Source: Durusdinium trenchii
Taxonomy: Eukaryota > Sar > Dinophyceae > Suessiales > Symbiodiniaceae
DNA length: 64,000 nt
Reading direction: 5' to 3'
Assembly: GCA_963970005.1 (NCBI GenBank)
Contig: CAXAMN010014114.1
Location: 96,277 to 160,276, forward strand
Below are positions 12,901 to 21,101 of this stretch, in pieces. The notes beneath the pieces were generated by a model. That model was not told the origin of the DNA, made no database searches, and saw nothing but the letters and a program-made list of their open reading frames with translations. How positions within the stretch are numbered: the stretch's first letter is position 1; the number at the start of each line of letters is the position of its first letter. A program made the translations under genes and the position numbers.

Positions 12901-14472
12901 ATCAAGAGGTTTTAACCATGTTAAACATAGGAAGGCTTAAAAACAAAAAAAACGACTACGCTGGGACCTCCCTTTCTTATGCCACAGATGGCCACCGTAA
13001 CCCGCTGTAGGTCGCACCGGGCAACCTGCGGTCCAGAGTCGAAGGAAAGACCAGCTGCACAAACACCTTCCACTGAACTCGTGGGAACAAGTTGGAAGAA
13101 AAAGGGGGTTCTCAGTTGCTCGACCTTCTTTCCCACCAAAAACCTCACATCGGTCTCCCTTCGGGAAGAAAACCTGTCCCGACCCATCCCTGTCGCCCTT
13201 GCGCAGCTCGGCGGGCCCCACACAAGTTGCGCCGCGCGGCCTCTCCGGCCGGCAGGCCGATCGGATGGATCGGCGAAATCCGAAGTTTCAAAGGTTCAGT
13301 TTGAGGGCTCGGTTGTCCCTTTGGCATTTTTGGCATCTCCTCGACATTTTGGGAGGTATCCCTTTGGTGTTTTGGAAAGGTTTACTTCCATATCTGGGAT
13401 CAAGGTGAAGGGACCTGGGGGGTGGTTATGGTCTGTGTATATATATATAGAGAGAGAGAGAGATCCGTGTTCGAAATGCGTGTGGAAAGTCCAAGGTTTC
13501 AGTCAGGTTTCTACCCACTACAAGGGGTCAGGATGATTTGGGTGATTTCTACTTTTCTGTTTGGAGTGCTTCGACCCCCCAAATCACCCAATCAAGTGCA
13601 GCAAGCTTAAGTGTGCCTGACGTGTCCCAATTGGATGGGCCTTTCCGTTTTGGGATCGCCACAGTACCCCGGCACAAAGGAACCACAACAACGAAGCAGA
13701 ATTGGAGTCTATATAACTGTAGTTATTCGGGAAGCAGAAAAATGACCGTAGACAACACCGCAACTTGGCATTCGATTGTGGCGAATTGCACATGTCCATC
13801 CCATTTTTCATCGAGCGCTTCATCTCAAGTGGTACAATCCGACCACTTTTCCCAAGTTCCCCACCCCAGAGACGGCACTGACTCCCGCACCTTTCCAGGG
13901 TCTTTGCTCACCGAGATGAACCGCGCATCGCCACGGCCCTTGGACCTCCCAGAACCGCGCCACGCGCGGTTCTTGGCAGGTGGATCCACCGAAAGGGTTC
14001 GTTCCGTTCGTTCATGCGTGGCATCCAAAACACGATGCCAAACATGGCCAAACAGTGAAAGTCTGATTTTTGGATCTCATAAAAAGGTTGGAATGCGTGC
14101 GATCATCGGCACCTCAAGGTGGACTCTTGGCTTCAAAACCTTCCGAGATTCTTTTGACTTGACTGTGTAGCCCCAAGTGCGGTCAAAGGGCATCGTTGGG
14201 CAACTAGAACCCTCCTGTAATCGCCAGAAAAAACAAAAAATCAAGTGGAAATAGTTGATTTTGTGCCTGTGTCACATGGTGTATGTGTTTCTCTTCGGCG
14301 GCCTTTCACCCCCACTCCATGCCCTCCCAAAACTCTCCGCCCGCACGTCCGACTCCCTCCCTCCACGCAAGGGTTTTAACCAAAGAAACCTCCCACATCA
14401 CACTCCGAGGTGCTCATGTTTGAGGCCAAACTGCTCCGCCAGGTGGTGCACATACTTCCGTTCCTCCGCCGA
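3925..14472 (-). CDS. R3H-DExH-box ATP-dependent RNA helicase gene, partial, split into micro-exons
   Basis: This is an RNA helicase of the DEAH/DExH family with an upstream R3H nucleic-acid-binding domain, the layout known from plant NIH and animal YTHDC2. Exons were placed by reading the minus strand for family motifs and joining in phase: R3H (14404-14472, 13912-13938), LPAW segment (8470-8526), Walker A GETGCGKST (7709-7774), TQPRRIS (7425-7472), AHRVAQ (6309-6338), ERGETVGD (5550-5573), VGY (5036-5075), TRLHFCTAG (4291-4370) and DELHERD (3925-3966). The eight helicase exons join without a frame break. Introns between them run 236 to 1086 bases. Donors are GC (five), GA (one) and GT (one), all with AG acceptors. 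R3H and helicase exons are 5.4 kb apart, so their belonging to one gene is inference. The C-terminal half (SAT, motifs V and VI, HA2, OB fold) was not found. Confidence 0.72.
4291..4370 (-). CDS. Helicase exon 7: TRLHFCTAG segment
   Basis: It encodes SARTRLHFCTAGVFRRRVLE and then DPELTK, matching the motif TxLxFCTxGxLLRxLxxDPxL of DEAH helicases. The acceptor is CCAAG and the donor is GC (ACGAAG then GCGGGG). The exon is GC-rich against its surroundings, as seen for several exons here. Confidence 0.8.
5036..5075 (-). CDS. Helicase exon 6: VGY motif
   Basis: It encodes VGYSVHLEHQRRF plus the first base of a Gly codon. VGYxVRxE is conserved in DEAH helicases. The acceptor is CAGAG and the donor is GC (TTCG then GCGTAAG). 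An alternative GT donor two bases downstream looks strong but would break phase with the next exon. Confidence 0.7.
5550..5573 (-). CDS. Helicase exon 5: ERGETVGD micro-exon
   Basis: It encodes ERGETVGD, the family segment ERGExxG before VGYxVR. A pyrimidine-rich acceptor ATTTCCCCAG precedes it and a GT donor (GTGGCC) follows. At 24 bases it is the shortest exon placed. It is supported because both neighbours join in phase to give an uninterrupted helicase sequence. Confidence 0.62.
6061..6168. repeat. CTAGTAG-type repeat cluster
   Basis: Degenerate copies of the CTTGTTACTAGTAGC / AGGAGCTACTAGCAGC family lie here, within the helicase intron between exons 4 and 5. The same family recurs at 16777-16836, 17019-17090, 33627-33716, 35071-35131, 50189-50311 and 56545-56562. 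Confidence 0.8.
6309..6338 (-). CDS. Helicase exon 4: AHRVAQ segment, GA donor
   Basis: It encodes ALSLAHRVAQ, matching the family segment (S)xxxAxRVAxE right after TQPRRIS. The acceptor is CTGAG. The exon ends CACAG before GAGATGTC, so the intron begins with GA, a donor class known in dinoflagellates. It is 30 bases long and was located by motif only. Confidence 0.65.
6661..7080 (+). pseudogene. Coding relic of unknown family inside a helicase intron
   Basis: An open plus-strand frame at 6661-6919 reads like protein, including LCAAAAKKHANEILPNLFKL and DFFAYSHGLGPATAQATRR, and has no start codon. After a stop at 6917-6919, protein-like text goes on in other frames: VIGKAIQVR, then MNLFGSQDCK, then TPLLKKLHKSFAHRKLSA. 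This pattern of alternating frames with stops suggests a decayed copy of a repeated coding sequence. I do not recognise the family. It lies antisense within the intron between helicase exons 3 and 4. Confidence 0.4.
7226..7241. repeat. (GT)n microsatellite
   Basis: A short run of alternating GT lies inside the helicase intron. Nothing else is seen in it. Confidence 0.8.
7425..7472 (-). CDS. Helicase exon 3: motif Ia (TQPRRIS)
   Basis: It encodes ALPGANIVVTQPRRIS. TQPRRxSA is the RNA-contacting motif Ia of DEAH helicases. The acceptor is GTCAG and the donor is GC (TTTCG then GCCACTT). The 48 bases keep phase 0 on both sides. Confidence 0.82.
7709..7774 (-). CDS. Helicase exon 2: Walker A motif I
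   Basis: It encodes VTLVIGETGCGKSTQVPQ and then FLLE, a textbook DEAH motif I that binds the ATP phosphates through the Lys-Ser/Thr pair. The exon follows acceptor TGGCAG and is 66 bases. I chose the GC donor (TGGAG then GCGTTCC) because it joins in phase to the next exon. An alternative GT donor 14 bases later would also give an open frame. Confidence 0.85.
8470..8526 (-). CDS. Helicase exon 1: segment before Walker A (LPAW)
   Basis: It encodes ALPAWQCREKILQAVQQSQ, the segment that in DEAH helicases leads into motif I (LPxxxxRexil..v..sQ). The acceptor is GGCAG and the donor is GC (CGCAG then GCGCC). It joins in phase 0 to the Walker A exon 695 bases downstream. Confidence 0.75.
8949..9007. 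repeat. Inverted repeat, 11-bp arms
   Basis: TTCGCTCTCGC and its complement GCGAGAGCGAA are separated by about 37 bases. It could form a stem in RNA from either strand. No function is evident. Confidence 0.6.
10111..10273 (-). CDS. Possible Pro/Gly-rich linker exon, unidentified
   Basis: A minus-strand frame without a start reads a Pro/Gly-rich stretch (for example PRPGEPRGPEPGGPPLG) followed by a charged Ser/Arg stretch (DLEKTRSAGTKRGRSGS). The patch is GC-rich and in the same orientation as the helicase. It could be a linker exon of that gene or a chance open frame. No splice sites are clear. Confidence 0.2.
13437..13463. repeat. (TA)n(GA)n compound microsatellite
   Basis: A TATATA run passes directly into GAGAGA. 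Simple sequence only. Confidence 0.85.
13912..13938 (-). CDS. R3H domain exon, second part
   Basis: The minus strand reads GRGDARFIS after acceptor CCAAG and before donor GTGAGC. It joins in phase to the previous exon to complete the R3H C-terminal GxGxxRxxxV pattern. Reading may continue through the donor as VSK, so the 3' edge is uncertain. At nine codons it is a micro-exon. Confidence 0.5.
13951..13973. repeat. Perfect hairpin, 10-bp stem
   Basis: GAACCGCGC, loop CAC, GCGCGGTTC, with a flanking A/T pair extending the stem to ten. It lies 13 bases upstream (minus sense) of the second R3H exon, just before its acceptor. Confidence 0.75.
14404..14472 (-). CDS. R3H domain exon, first part
   Basis: The minus strand reads SAEERKYVHHLAEQFGLKHE and continues HLG, which fits the R3H pattern ER-x2-VH-x2-A-x-x-x-GL. 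The exon ends at CTCGGA before GTGTGATG, a GT donor. The upstream edge is uncertain: an acceptor GCGAG lies just before, and the frame also stays open further upstream with Ala-rich codons. R3H domains bind single-stranded nucleic acid and in some DExH helicases sit N-terminal to the motor. Confidence 0.6.
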
Positions 14473-15469
14473 CCTCGCGGCGGCAAAAAGAGGACGGCGG
14501 CCGGGCGGACGAACCAAGGTCAGAGATGCAGAGAAGGTGTATAGTGGTCCCCAAATAGATAGAAACGGTGTCCAATACATTTTTCGGGGGCCTATTTATA
14601 TATCTATGTTATATTGATAGTTTCGGACTCTCCGGCATCTCTTCCGAGTGTGTCCTGGAATGATTCGTGAAGACTGGGAACGTTGAGTTGGATTCTTTGG
14701 GCAGTTTGTTCACAGTGCAAACGCACCATGGCCAAAAGGGTCCGATAGAACATCACCAGCCTGAAGGCATTCAGGCTTGGAACAGGCATGTGCTGTCCAA
14801 TCGAAAGTGTCCACGGCTCCCCATCAGACTTCTATCTGAGGCCGCAGCAAACAGCTTGGGAAGGCCACAGAAGCCTTAGCGTCTCACGATGTAATGACCT
14901 TCGATGGGTATCATGCTATGATTATGACCAACAAGGATTTGCCGACGGCGTTGGGGGAAGTTCCAAGCCTTCCGAGTTCATTCGTGTTACTTGCGTGACC
15001 TTGCTTTCGGGGGCCCTTGGGCGTCCCCGTCCACAGTCTGTGGAACCACGCATTTGGAATGTGCAAGCCTGGTGGCCACATTAAACCAACCGAATTGAAT
15101 TCACCTCTGTAAGAACGCGAAGGCGCTGAACCACACAGACATGAGATGATCCAGCCAAGGTGGTCTTCCCATCCTAAAAACTCCATGTAATGGAAGATTT
15201 ACCGACGAGTGGCCTCAAAGGGGTCTTTCTGGGGCGGTCAGTACTCCAGTCCCAGAAAGGTCGTGTCTGGGCTTCCATTCCAAGAAGGAATCGCACAAAG
15301 TCCTTGCTGTCGCCGTTGTCCTCCTTCCCAACTTCTCTCTTGGCAAAACTTCATTAATGGCCCTCTGCACTGCCGCAAATTACTTTCCAACCTCAAAATG
15401 ATCTCTTCATGGACTCCCTGAATATTGGCCATGCTGCCATGCTTTCTTGATTCCTGCTCGAGAGCTTGA

Positions 15470-15560
15470 ACTTATATACTTGCTCCGGAAGCTGCTCTGG
15501 AACTTGCTCCGGACCCGAACTTGCTCTGAAACCTGCTAACCTACTGCAGTACGTGCTCCG
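15470..15560. repeat. Degenerate short tandem repeat (CTTGCTCCGGA type)
   Basis: Variants of AACTTGCTCCGGA and AGCTGCTCTGGA follow one another with irregular spacing. Confidence 0.55.
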
Positions 15561-15670
15561 ATCTGCTTCAAAGTCTTTACTATGGCTGAAACCCTAAGCT
15601 TCGCGGTCAGTGAAAAAGGCCCAATCCTCCAGTCCCTATACCAGTGCCGTTTGTTCCCCCACCTCCGTCA

Positions 15671-15708
15671 GAGCGACCCGAGAGGGCCGCGAGAGCGACC
15701 CGAGAGGG
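15671..15708. repeat. Two direct copies of a 16-bp unit, 22-bp period
   Basis: GAGCGACCCGAGAGGG occurs twice, separated by CCGCGA. Confidence 0.85.
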
Positions 15709-16776
15709 TCAAGACCGCCACAGGTGTGTCGAGACGGGGTCATCATGCTCTGCAGTAAAGAATGCCACTGCCGCCAATGCCGCCAGTGCCCAGCACGTTG
15801 AATCTGAAGGTCTCTTCTGTTGGCTGTGCATCAACCTGTAGGAAGTGCTGCGCTACGAAACCCTTGCGGCTAGTAGGAAGAACCTGCATGCGTCGTCGTT
15901 GGCCATGGGCCATGGCCAATGGCCATGAGTGCATATGAGTGCGACATTATGACACATCGCCGAATCGCAGCTGATCAATTTGTCGGCTGAATAAGGTCGG
16001 CCTCCCCTTCTGCAAAACACAAGGTGCTTTAGACTGCTACTAGCAGTCCAAGCAAAGGCGCCCAGTGAGCACAAGTAGCCCATCGTCTCACTGTCATCCA
16101 CTTTGGCACCAAGTGGGTTGGCCTCAAGCGCCTTCACATGTACAAGAAGACATGGTTGCTGTCTCATCCCCGGGACAGCACCCACGTCCAGAACAAGCTA
16201 AACTGAACTCCATTTCTTGAAAATAGGCTCAGTCCAGCATTCCTCTAACGGAGCTTGCCGATTGCATCAGCAAACACCGCCAGGTACACCACATGTCCTT
16301 GTGCTGCGCCCCACACCCGGCCAGTGGTGTGACAAGAACCATTCGGGGGACTGGCGATCAAGATGGATCTCCAATCACCCGGCACCAATGCTCTTGTTGG
16401 GTAGGGCTGAAAGCGACGCGCTGACGTTCACACACAGAAATCAAGTACTTGCACAGCAGAACGACTTGCAACACAGCTGCCCTCATGCTGCCCCAAAAAC
16501 ACCCGGCCAATGGTGTGACAAGAACTCTCTGGGCAGAATAAAGGAGATGATGAGCCCAGAGGCATCATGTACATATTAGTATTAGCGCCCAATGGATCAA
16601 AGTGTGCCTTGTGTCTCTGAGAAATCATGGAAAAAGAACTCAAGAATTCGGGTCTGACGCCTTGAAAAACAGATCCTTTTTTCGCGTCTTCGTGTATTGA
16701 TTTTCGGATCTTCAGGTTCTCGTGTCCTCTTCGGGTTTTGCCGTTTTGGCACCAAATCAGAACTGAGAGCGCCAGA

Positions 16777-16836
16777 AAGTAGCTTCTTGTTACTAGCAGT
16801 ACGGCCAAGAGCTACTAGTAGTTTCTTGCTCCTAAC
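16777..16836. repeat. CTAGTAG-type repeat
   Basis: It contains AGTAGCTTCTTGTTACTAGC and AGCTACTAGTAGTTTCTTGC, of the same family as at 6.1, 17.0, 33.6, 35.1 and 50.2 kb. Confidence 0.75.
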
Positions 16837-17018
16837 AGAGGGAAAGTGCCCACATGGTTTCTTCTCACATCGCATGTATGTAGAACCCAGCTACGGTTTG
16901 TCAATCGCATTACAGACACCACTTGAAGCCTGTCCCTAGATCTTCTGCTAACGGTTTCGCCTTTAGGGGTTTAGTAGCTAAGACTACACCAAGAAAAAGG
17001 CATAGAAGAAAGGAGATG

Positions 17019-17090
17019 TTACTAATTGTTCCTAGTAGTAAGGCCAGGAGCGCCAGGAGCCGCTAGTAGCGTCCTTGTTCCTTGGCAAAC
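17019..17090. repeat. CTAGTAG-type repeat
   Basis: It contains TTCCTAGTAGTAAGGCCAGG and CGCTAGTAGCGTCCTTG, close to the 40-bp unit seen at 50.2 kb. Confidence 0.78.
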
Positions 17091-18040
17091 CGATGTCCGC
17101 GTCGTATTTCGTCCACGACATTCGGTCGTCCCCACATCCAAGGATTCCTCACGCGCGGCTCCAGCGACTTCACCACAGCATCCTCAGGCGAGACAGGACG
17201 GTCTGATTGGTCTCACCGAACTGTGTGACTGTCCGGGTCAGGGACTTGCAGGGTGTGACCCCAAACTCTATCCAAATACACAGGTTCATACTCGAACGAA
17301 ACAAAACAAAGTCCCTTTATCTTCCCAACCAGTCTGCCAACTCAAAGTCCAACCACGTACCCAGCCGCATACCCCGTCTAACCCAAGGAGCCAAGCGGCT
17401 AAGCGCTCAGCAACCTCCTTCCGGAAGGATTCAGAGGTCATTCCATGGCGACCGCGTACCACGTCGCGTACCCGCGGTCCGGGACGGGGCCGTAGAGTTC
17501 AACGGAGCTGTGCGTTTGGGGACTTCAAACGAAGTCCAAATGTCTCGATGTCTCGAAAAGGTCCGGGAAATGGCGAGTGTCAGAGTGGTTGATTCCATGC
17601 CTGTTCTTTTCCCTGGTTTCCATGTGGATCTTCTATGTTTCTGAGCCGCACAAAACGCGGCGAAGGAGTCTGAAGAAGCCACCTCAGGTGTCCAAGAAGC
17701 CATGACTCACGGCCTGCAGCGACGGCACGTCACATGAACCAGCGAGTCCGGTCACCCCAAAAAACCAGGCGGCAAGCAGCCACTTCCACAAACAAAAGCA
17801 TCCCAAAAGCAGGAACCAACACGCAGGAAAATGCACAACAGACTTGTGCAGTTGCACCAGGTCCAGTTCTCCTCACCCAAAGTTCCGGCAAAGAGGCCAT
17901 GAGCCATGAGCGAAACCTCTGGGAAGTCCAGCAGTTTTTTTAGAAACCACTGGCAATATCTGCTTGATTCCCTTTGCTGCGAAGGAGTTTGGCGGCGGGA
18001 AGGCCCGTGTTATGTGTCTGGAGGCGGGTTTTGAAAAGTA

Positions 18041-18386
18041 AGTGTGTGTGTGTGTGTGTCCACTCCTGTTTCCAAGGACACTACCCTAGTTTCTCTAATC
18101 TACCCTACAAGCGTTTCTGTACAGAAGCAGGGGGCCAGCGCATGGCATCACGACGCTGGCCAACGAAGCTAGTGATGTCATGGGAAGCAGTCAGAGACGT
18201 CTGACTGTGTACCTGCAATTTTTAATATACACTAAATTAATACTTCTTGTTGAAACATTCAAGTGAGCGGACTTTGCACTTCTTTCCGTTGAATCAAGTC
18301 AAGGGCTAAGTATTCACCTAAAGGGCTAATGCACACCGCGAAGCTACCTGAAATCACGCTCCACGGAGCAACCTTCTCAAGTGTGT
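18041..18386 (+). repeat. 5' terminal direct repeat of the retroelement
   Basis: It begins with a (GT)n run and matches the 3' copy base for base as far as I can read, apart from the GT-run length. It contains two hairpins: GGCCAGCG/CGCTGGCC (18133-18161, 13-base loop) and CAGTCAGA-GACG-TCTGACTG (18188-18207). It also holds the sequence TTCTGTACAG, related to the internal CTTGTACAG motif. Confidence 0.88.
18188..18207 (+). other. Perfect 8-bp hairpin with GACG loop in the terminal repeat
   Basis: CAGTCAGA, loop GACG, TCTGACTG. It is duplicated at 29722-29741 in the 3' repeat, where it overlaps the stop codon of the RT frame. Penelope-like elements often carry self-cleaving ribozymes in their terminal repeats, but I found no hammerhead core (CTGATGA plus GAAA) here. 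Confidence 0.7.
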
Positions 18387-18829
18387 CTTCGCAGCTTCTT
18401 CCCACTGTGGTGAGCTGTGTGATCCCTACGGGGCGCCGTTACCGCAAGAACCTGTTCACTCCTCACCGAGGGAGTAAGTTTCCTGAATTTTCTCTGAAGT
18501 CCTTTTTGACTGAATTTGACCTGCTCGAAATCAGCTTGGATCGTTTCACCCAGCACACGTGAAGATTACTGCAGAGTTCACTGAAATCCTTTCTGAATCC
18601 CACTGCAGAGTTAACTGAAAGAGTCTCACCCGGGAAATCCATTCATACCTTTCCAATCTTTTTAACCTTTCAGATCTTTTTAACTTTCCAAGTTTTAATT
18701 CCATTTTCCAGAATTTTAATTGCGGTTATTCAATACACTTCACAATTTTCACGACTCCACGGACCTTTATTTATTTATTTATTGATACATGCCTACATAT
18801 TTTCACTGTCTTTGACCTGCCGAGCAGCC
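18387..18829 (+). promoter_or_regulatory. Leader region of the retroelement
   Basis: 443 bases lie between the 5' repeat and ORF1. The sequence becomes T-rich with repeated TTTTCCA/TTTAATT words and a TTTATTTATTTATTTATT tract (about 18768-18783). A similar ATTTA tract lies before ORF4. No start-site element can be named. Confidence 0.4.
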
Positions 18830-20701
18830 ATGACGTATCCCTGGCCCTATTCTTTGCCGCCACACATCCATCCACAACCACAACCTACACAACCTCATTG
18901 GATTCAATTTCCACCACAGGCTTCACCACAACCTTTTTCAACACAGCCACCGACTCCACCGCAACACCCAACCTCACACCATTACCCAATGCCCATTACA
19001 CCTCCACCTCATGCTCAATACATCCAATCACATCAATTTCAGGCACATTTTCCAGTGCAACCTACAGCTCCCTTCGACACTACCCAACTTGCGCAACAAC
19101 ATCCACATCTCACAACTCAATCACCACAATCCCCAGCTCACACACATCTTACATTGCCACTTCAGTCCCAATCTCAATCTCAACCACCTCTTCATCAACT
19201 ACATCAACCACATCTACCACATCTACCACATCAACTACATCCATCACCACACACGACAAATCCACCCCCTGCCACAACACCTTTTCAACCACCACTACAA
19301 GCACCTGATGTACTACAAGCACCACCACCTGATCCAACAACAATCACTTCACAGCAGTTGACCACACCAACTTCACCACCACCACCTCACACCTCAACAA
19401 CCTCACCAGCGATTTCACAACCTGCTTCAGCAACCATCAACACACCCGCACAGCCACCACACCACATACCACGCACTACCAAGCCAACACCATCCATTGC
19501 ACCCACACTCAGCACTACCAGAGGCATTTGGCGCGACCCAGATCGCTCACCACCACGCACACCTGAACACCACCGCTATTCAGCCTTTCCAGCCGTACCT
19601 TCCATTGCACCATCACAAGCTACATCCAGATCCAGGAGCCGCACTCGATCACTACGTACCACACGCTCTCCACTACCAAGACGTCGAAGCTCCGCCACAC
19701 AATCCGTGGCTAGTTCTCAAGCTCAATCCAAACCTGCAGACAGACCAACATCACGATCACCAGCAATCACCCAAGACAAAGCTCACACTTCCATCCAAAA
19801 CATCACTCCAGCTGCTACTGCAAAACTCACTCCAGAGCCACCTCGCCGTGCTTCCAGCATTACACTCAAGCCCAACCCACATTTCACTCCCAAACACTCC
19901 ACACAACAGACACCTCCACCACCACCACCAGCACCAATACCTGCAATTCCAGTCCAACGTCGACCACACAACTTACCTCCTCCAACATTCCAACCACCTA
20001 CAGATCCAGCACAGTTGGAGGTCTTCCAATGGCTCAACCGCTACGCACAAGCACTTGATGTCAACAATGAACCCATGCTTTCCTACGTAGCCAAAGTGCT
20101 CAGTGCAGCTCATCTCAACAGCACCCACTTTACCGACTTACAACTTCTCACCCACAAAAAATGGTGCGAGGACACCAACAAAGAAGAACATTTTTCCTTC
20201 CTACTACTCACAATCCCCACATTAGCGAGCAGGGGCGACGCCCCGATTCTTCCTCCTACACGGAGAGAGGCGCTGAACATACCACCTATCAAACACATTT
20301 TTGCGGCACACGTGAGCGAGGAGGGCAACATCATTTCAATACTTGAAGCAGGAGAAATTGTGCGATCTATTCTGCATGATGCTCACAATGTGGGATATTT
20401 TTGTCAGGCGTTCGAATTGTCGAACTACGAGCCCCATGATGCTGCTGAAGCTGCACGCGTTCTCTTCAATGCTTCCAACATGGCCAAGAACCGCAGCGGT
20501 CTCATTCTGACGATCAAAGCCTATGGACACGGCCAGAAAGTCACTCATGGAGGCGAATCCGCAGCGAATGACTTGCTGCTCAGAGGAGAGGGGATTGTAA
20601 AATACACTCCAGGAAAATGCTGGGTGGCCCATCCCAAACATTCCAGAATCGAAGGGATAGCTTGGAAAAGCGATGCAAAGCCACCGCTCAGTTTCATTTA
20701 A
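18830..20701 (+). CDS. Retroelement ORF1: Pro/Thr/Gln-rich protein with a folded C-terminal domain
   Basis: The protein has about 623 residues from the ATG at 18830; an open extension upstream lacks a better start. Residues 1 to about 390 are low complexity (Pro, Thr, His, Gln, with an Arg/Ser patch near 260-310). The last 230 residues look folded and mixed in composition: VFQWLNRYAQALDV, then ISILEAGEIVRSILHDAHNV, GYFCQAFEL, NRSGLILTIKAYGHG and GIVKYTPGKCWVAHPKHSRI. The ILxxGxIxRS...GxxxxG pattern faintly recalls ADP-ribosyltransferase-like folds; that is a weak guess. By position it could be a nucleic-acid-binding structural protein. I do not recognise a family. Confidence 0.6.
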   Translation: MTYPWPYSLPPHIHPQPQPTQPHWIQFPPQASPQPFSTQPPTPPQHPTSHHYPMPITPPPHAQYIQSHQFQAHFPVQPTAPFDTTQLAQQHPHLTTQSPQSPAHTHLTLPLQSQSQSQPPLHQLHQPHLPHLPHQLHPSPHTTNPPPATTPFQPPLQAPDVLQAPPPDPTTITSQQLTTPTSPPPPHTSTTSPAISQPASATINTPAQPPHHIPRTTKPTPSIAPTLSTTRGIWRDPDRSPPRTPEHHRYSAFPAVPSIAPSQATSRSRSRTRSLRTTRSPLPRRRSSATQSVASSQAQSKPADRPTSRSPAITQDKAHTSIQNITPAATAKLTPEPPRRASSITLKPNPHFTPKHSTQQTPPPPPPAPIPAIPVQRRPHNLPPPTFQPPTDPAQLEVFQWLNRYAQALDVNNEPMLSYVAKVLSAAHLNSTHFTDLQLLTHKKWCEDTNKEEHFSFLLLTIPTLASRGDAPILPPTRREALNIPPIKHIFAAHVSEEGNIISILEAGEIVRSILHDAHNVGYFCQAFELSNYEPHDAAEAARVLFNASNMAKNRSGLILTIKAYGHGQKVTHGGESAANDLLLRGEGIVKYTPGKCWVAHPKHSRIEGIAWKSDAKPPLSFI

Positions 20702-20854
20702 TTCAATCAATCCAGCTCACGAGGTTTATTTTTCACCCTGTATCTTGGATGACGACCTAGCCTCAAACAATCTCAGCCAGCCCGCTTGATGTTGATATTG
20801 ACTCCGATTTTCTCACACATTGTTGTCAACTTCCTTTTCTTCCGATATATCATT

Positions 20855-20863
20855 CTTGTACAG
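20855..20863 (+). promoter_or_regulatory. CTTGTACAG motif, copy 1 (before ORF2)
   Basis: CTTGTACAG follows T-rich sequence (TTCCTTTTCTTCC) 239 bases before the ORF2 ATG. It is the first of four identical copies in the element. A pyrimidine tract followed by AG fits a splice or trans-splice acceptor. Confidence 0.5.
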
Positions 20864-21101
20864 ATTGATGCCGACAACATGATTTTTACAGTGACTTTTC
20901 CAATTTTTCAGACTTGCAGCATGTCAACTTTCCTGGTAGTTATCAACCTTTTTGAAGAGAGTCACAAGCATTTCGAAGAGAGTCGCAAGATTTCCTGTGA
21001 TTTGCAACCTGCCCCGCAGCCATTTTGTATTATCTTGAATATTGAGCTCGATCCCTGACGACCAGCCGAGCTATATTTGCCTCCCGACGACTACCACGAC
21101 G

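Larger units (their letters stand above)
8527..13911. other. Unresolved stretch between the R3H and helicase exons
   Basis: If R3H and helicase exons belong to one gene, this is intronic sequence that should hide further small linker exons. GC-rich patches near 9.55, 10.15-10.27, 11.22-11.30, 12.03-12.15 and 13.18-13.28 kb are candidates. Only the 10.1-10.3 kb patch gives a frame worth listing. The rest shows no domain I recognise. Confidence 0.35.
14473..18040. other. Intergenic or upstream helicase region, no gene recognised
   Basis: No convincing coding sequence was found. N-terminal exons of the R3H helicase could lie here. Contents noted: degenerate 12-18 base repeats of the CTTGCTCCGGA type (15470-15560), a 22-bp period duplication (15671-15708), and two CTAGTAG-type repeats. 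Confidence 0.5.

Noticed and set aside
17026..17592. 188-codon plus-strand frame
   Set aside because: It begins inside a CTAGTAG repeat and shows no domain.
18041..18386. Hammerhead ribozyme in the terminal repeat
   Set aside because: Searched for CTGATGA and GAAA core elements; they are absent. Only plain hairpins remain.
19497..20090. 197-codon frame inside ORF1
   Set aside because: His/Leu/Gln-rich shadow of ORF1 with no domain.
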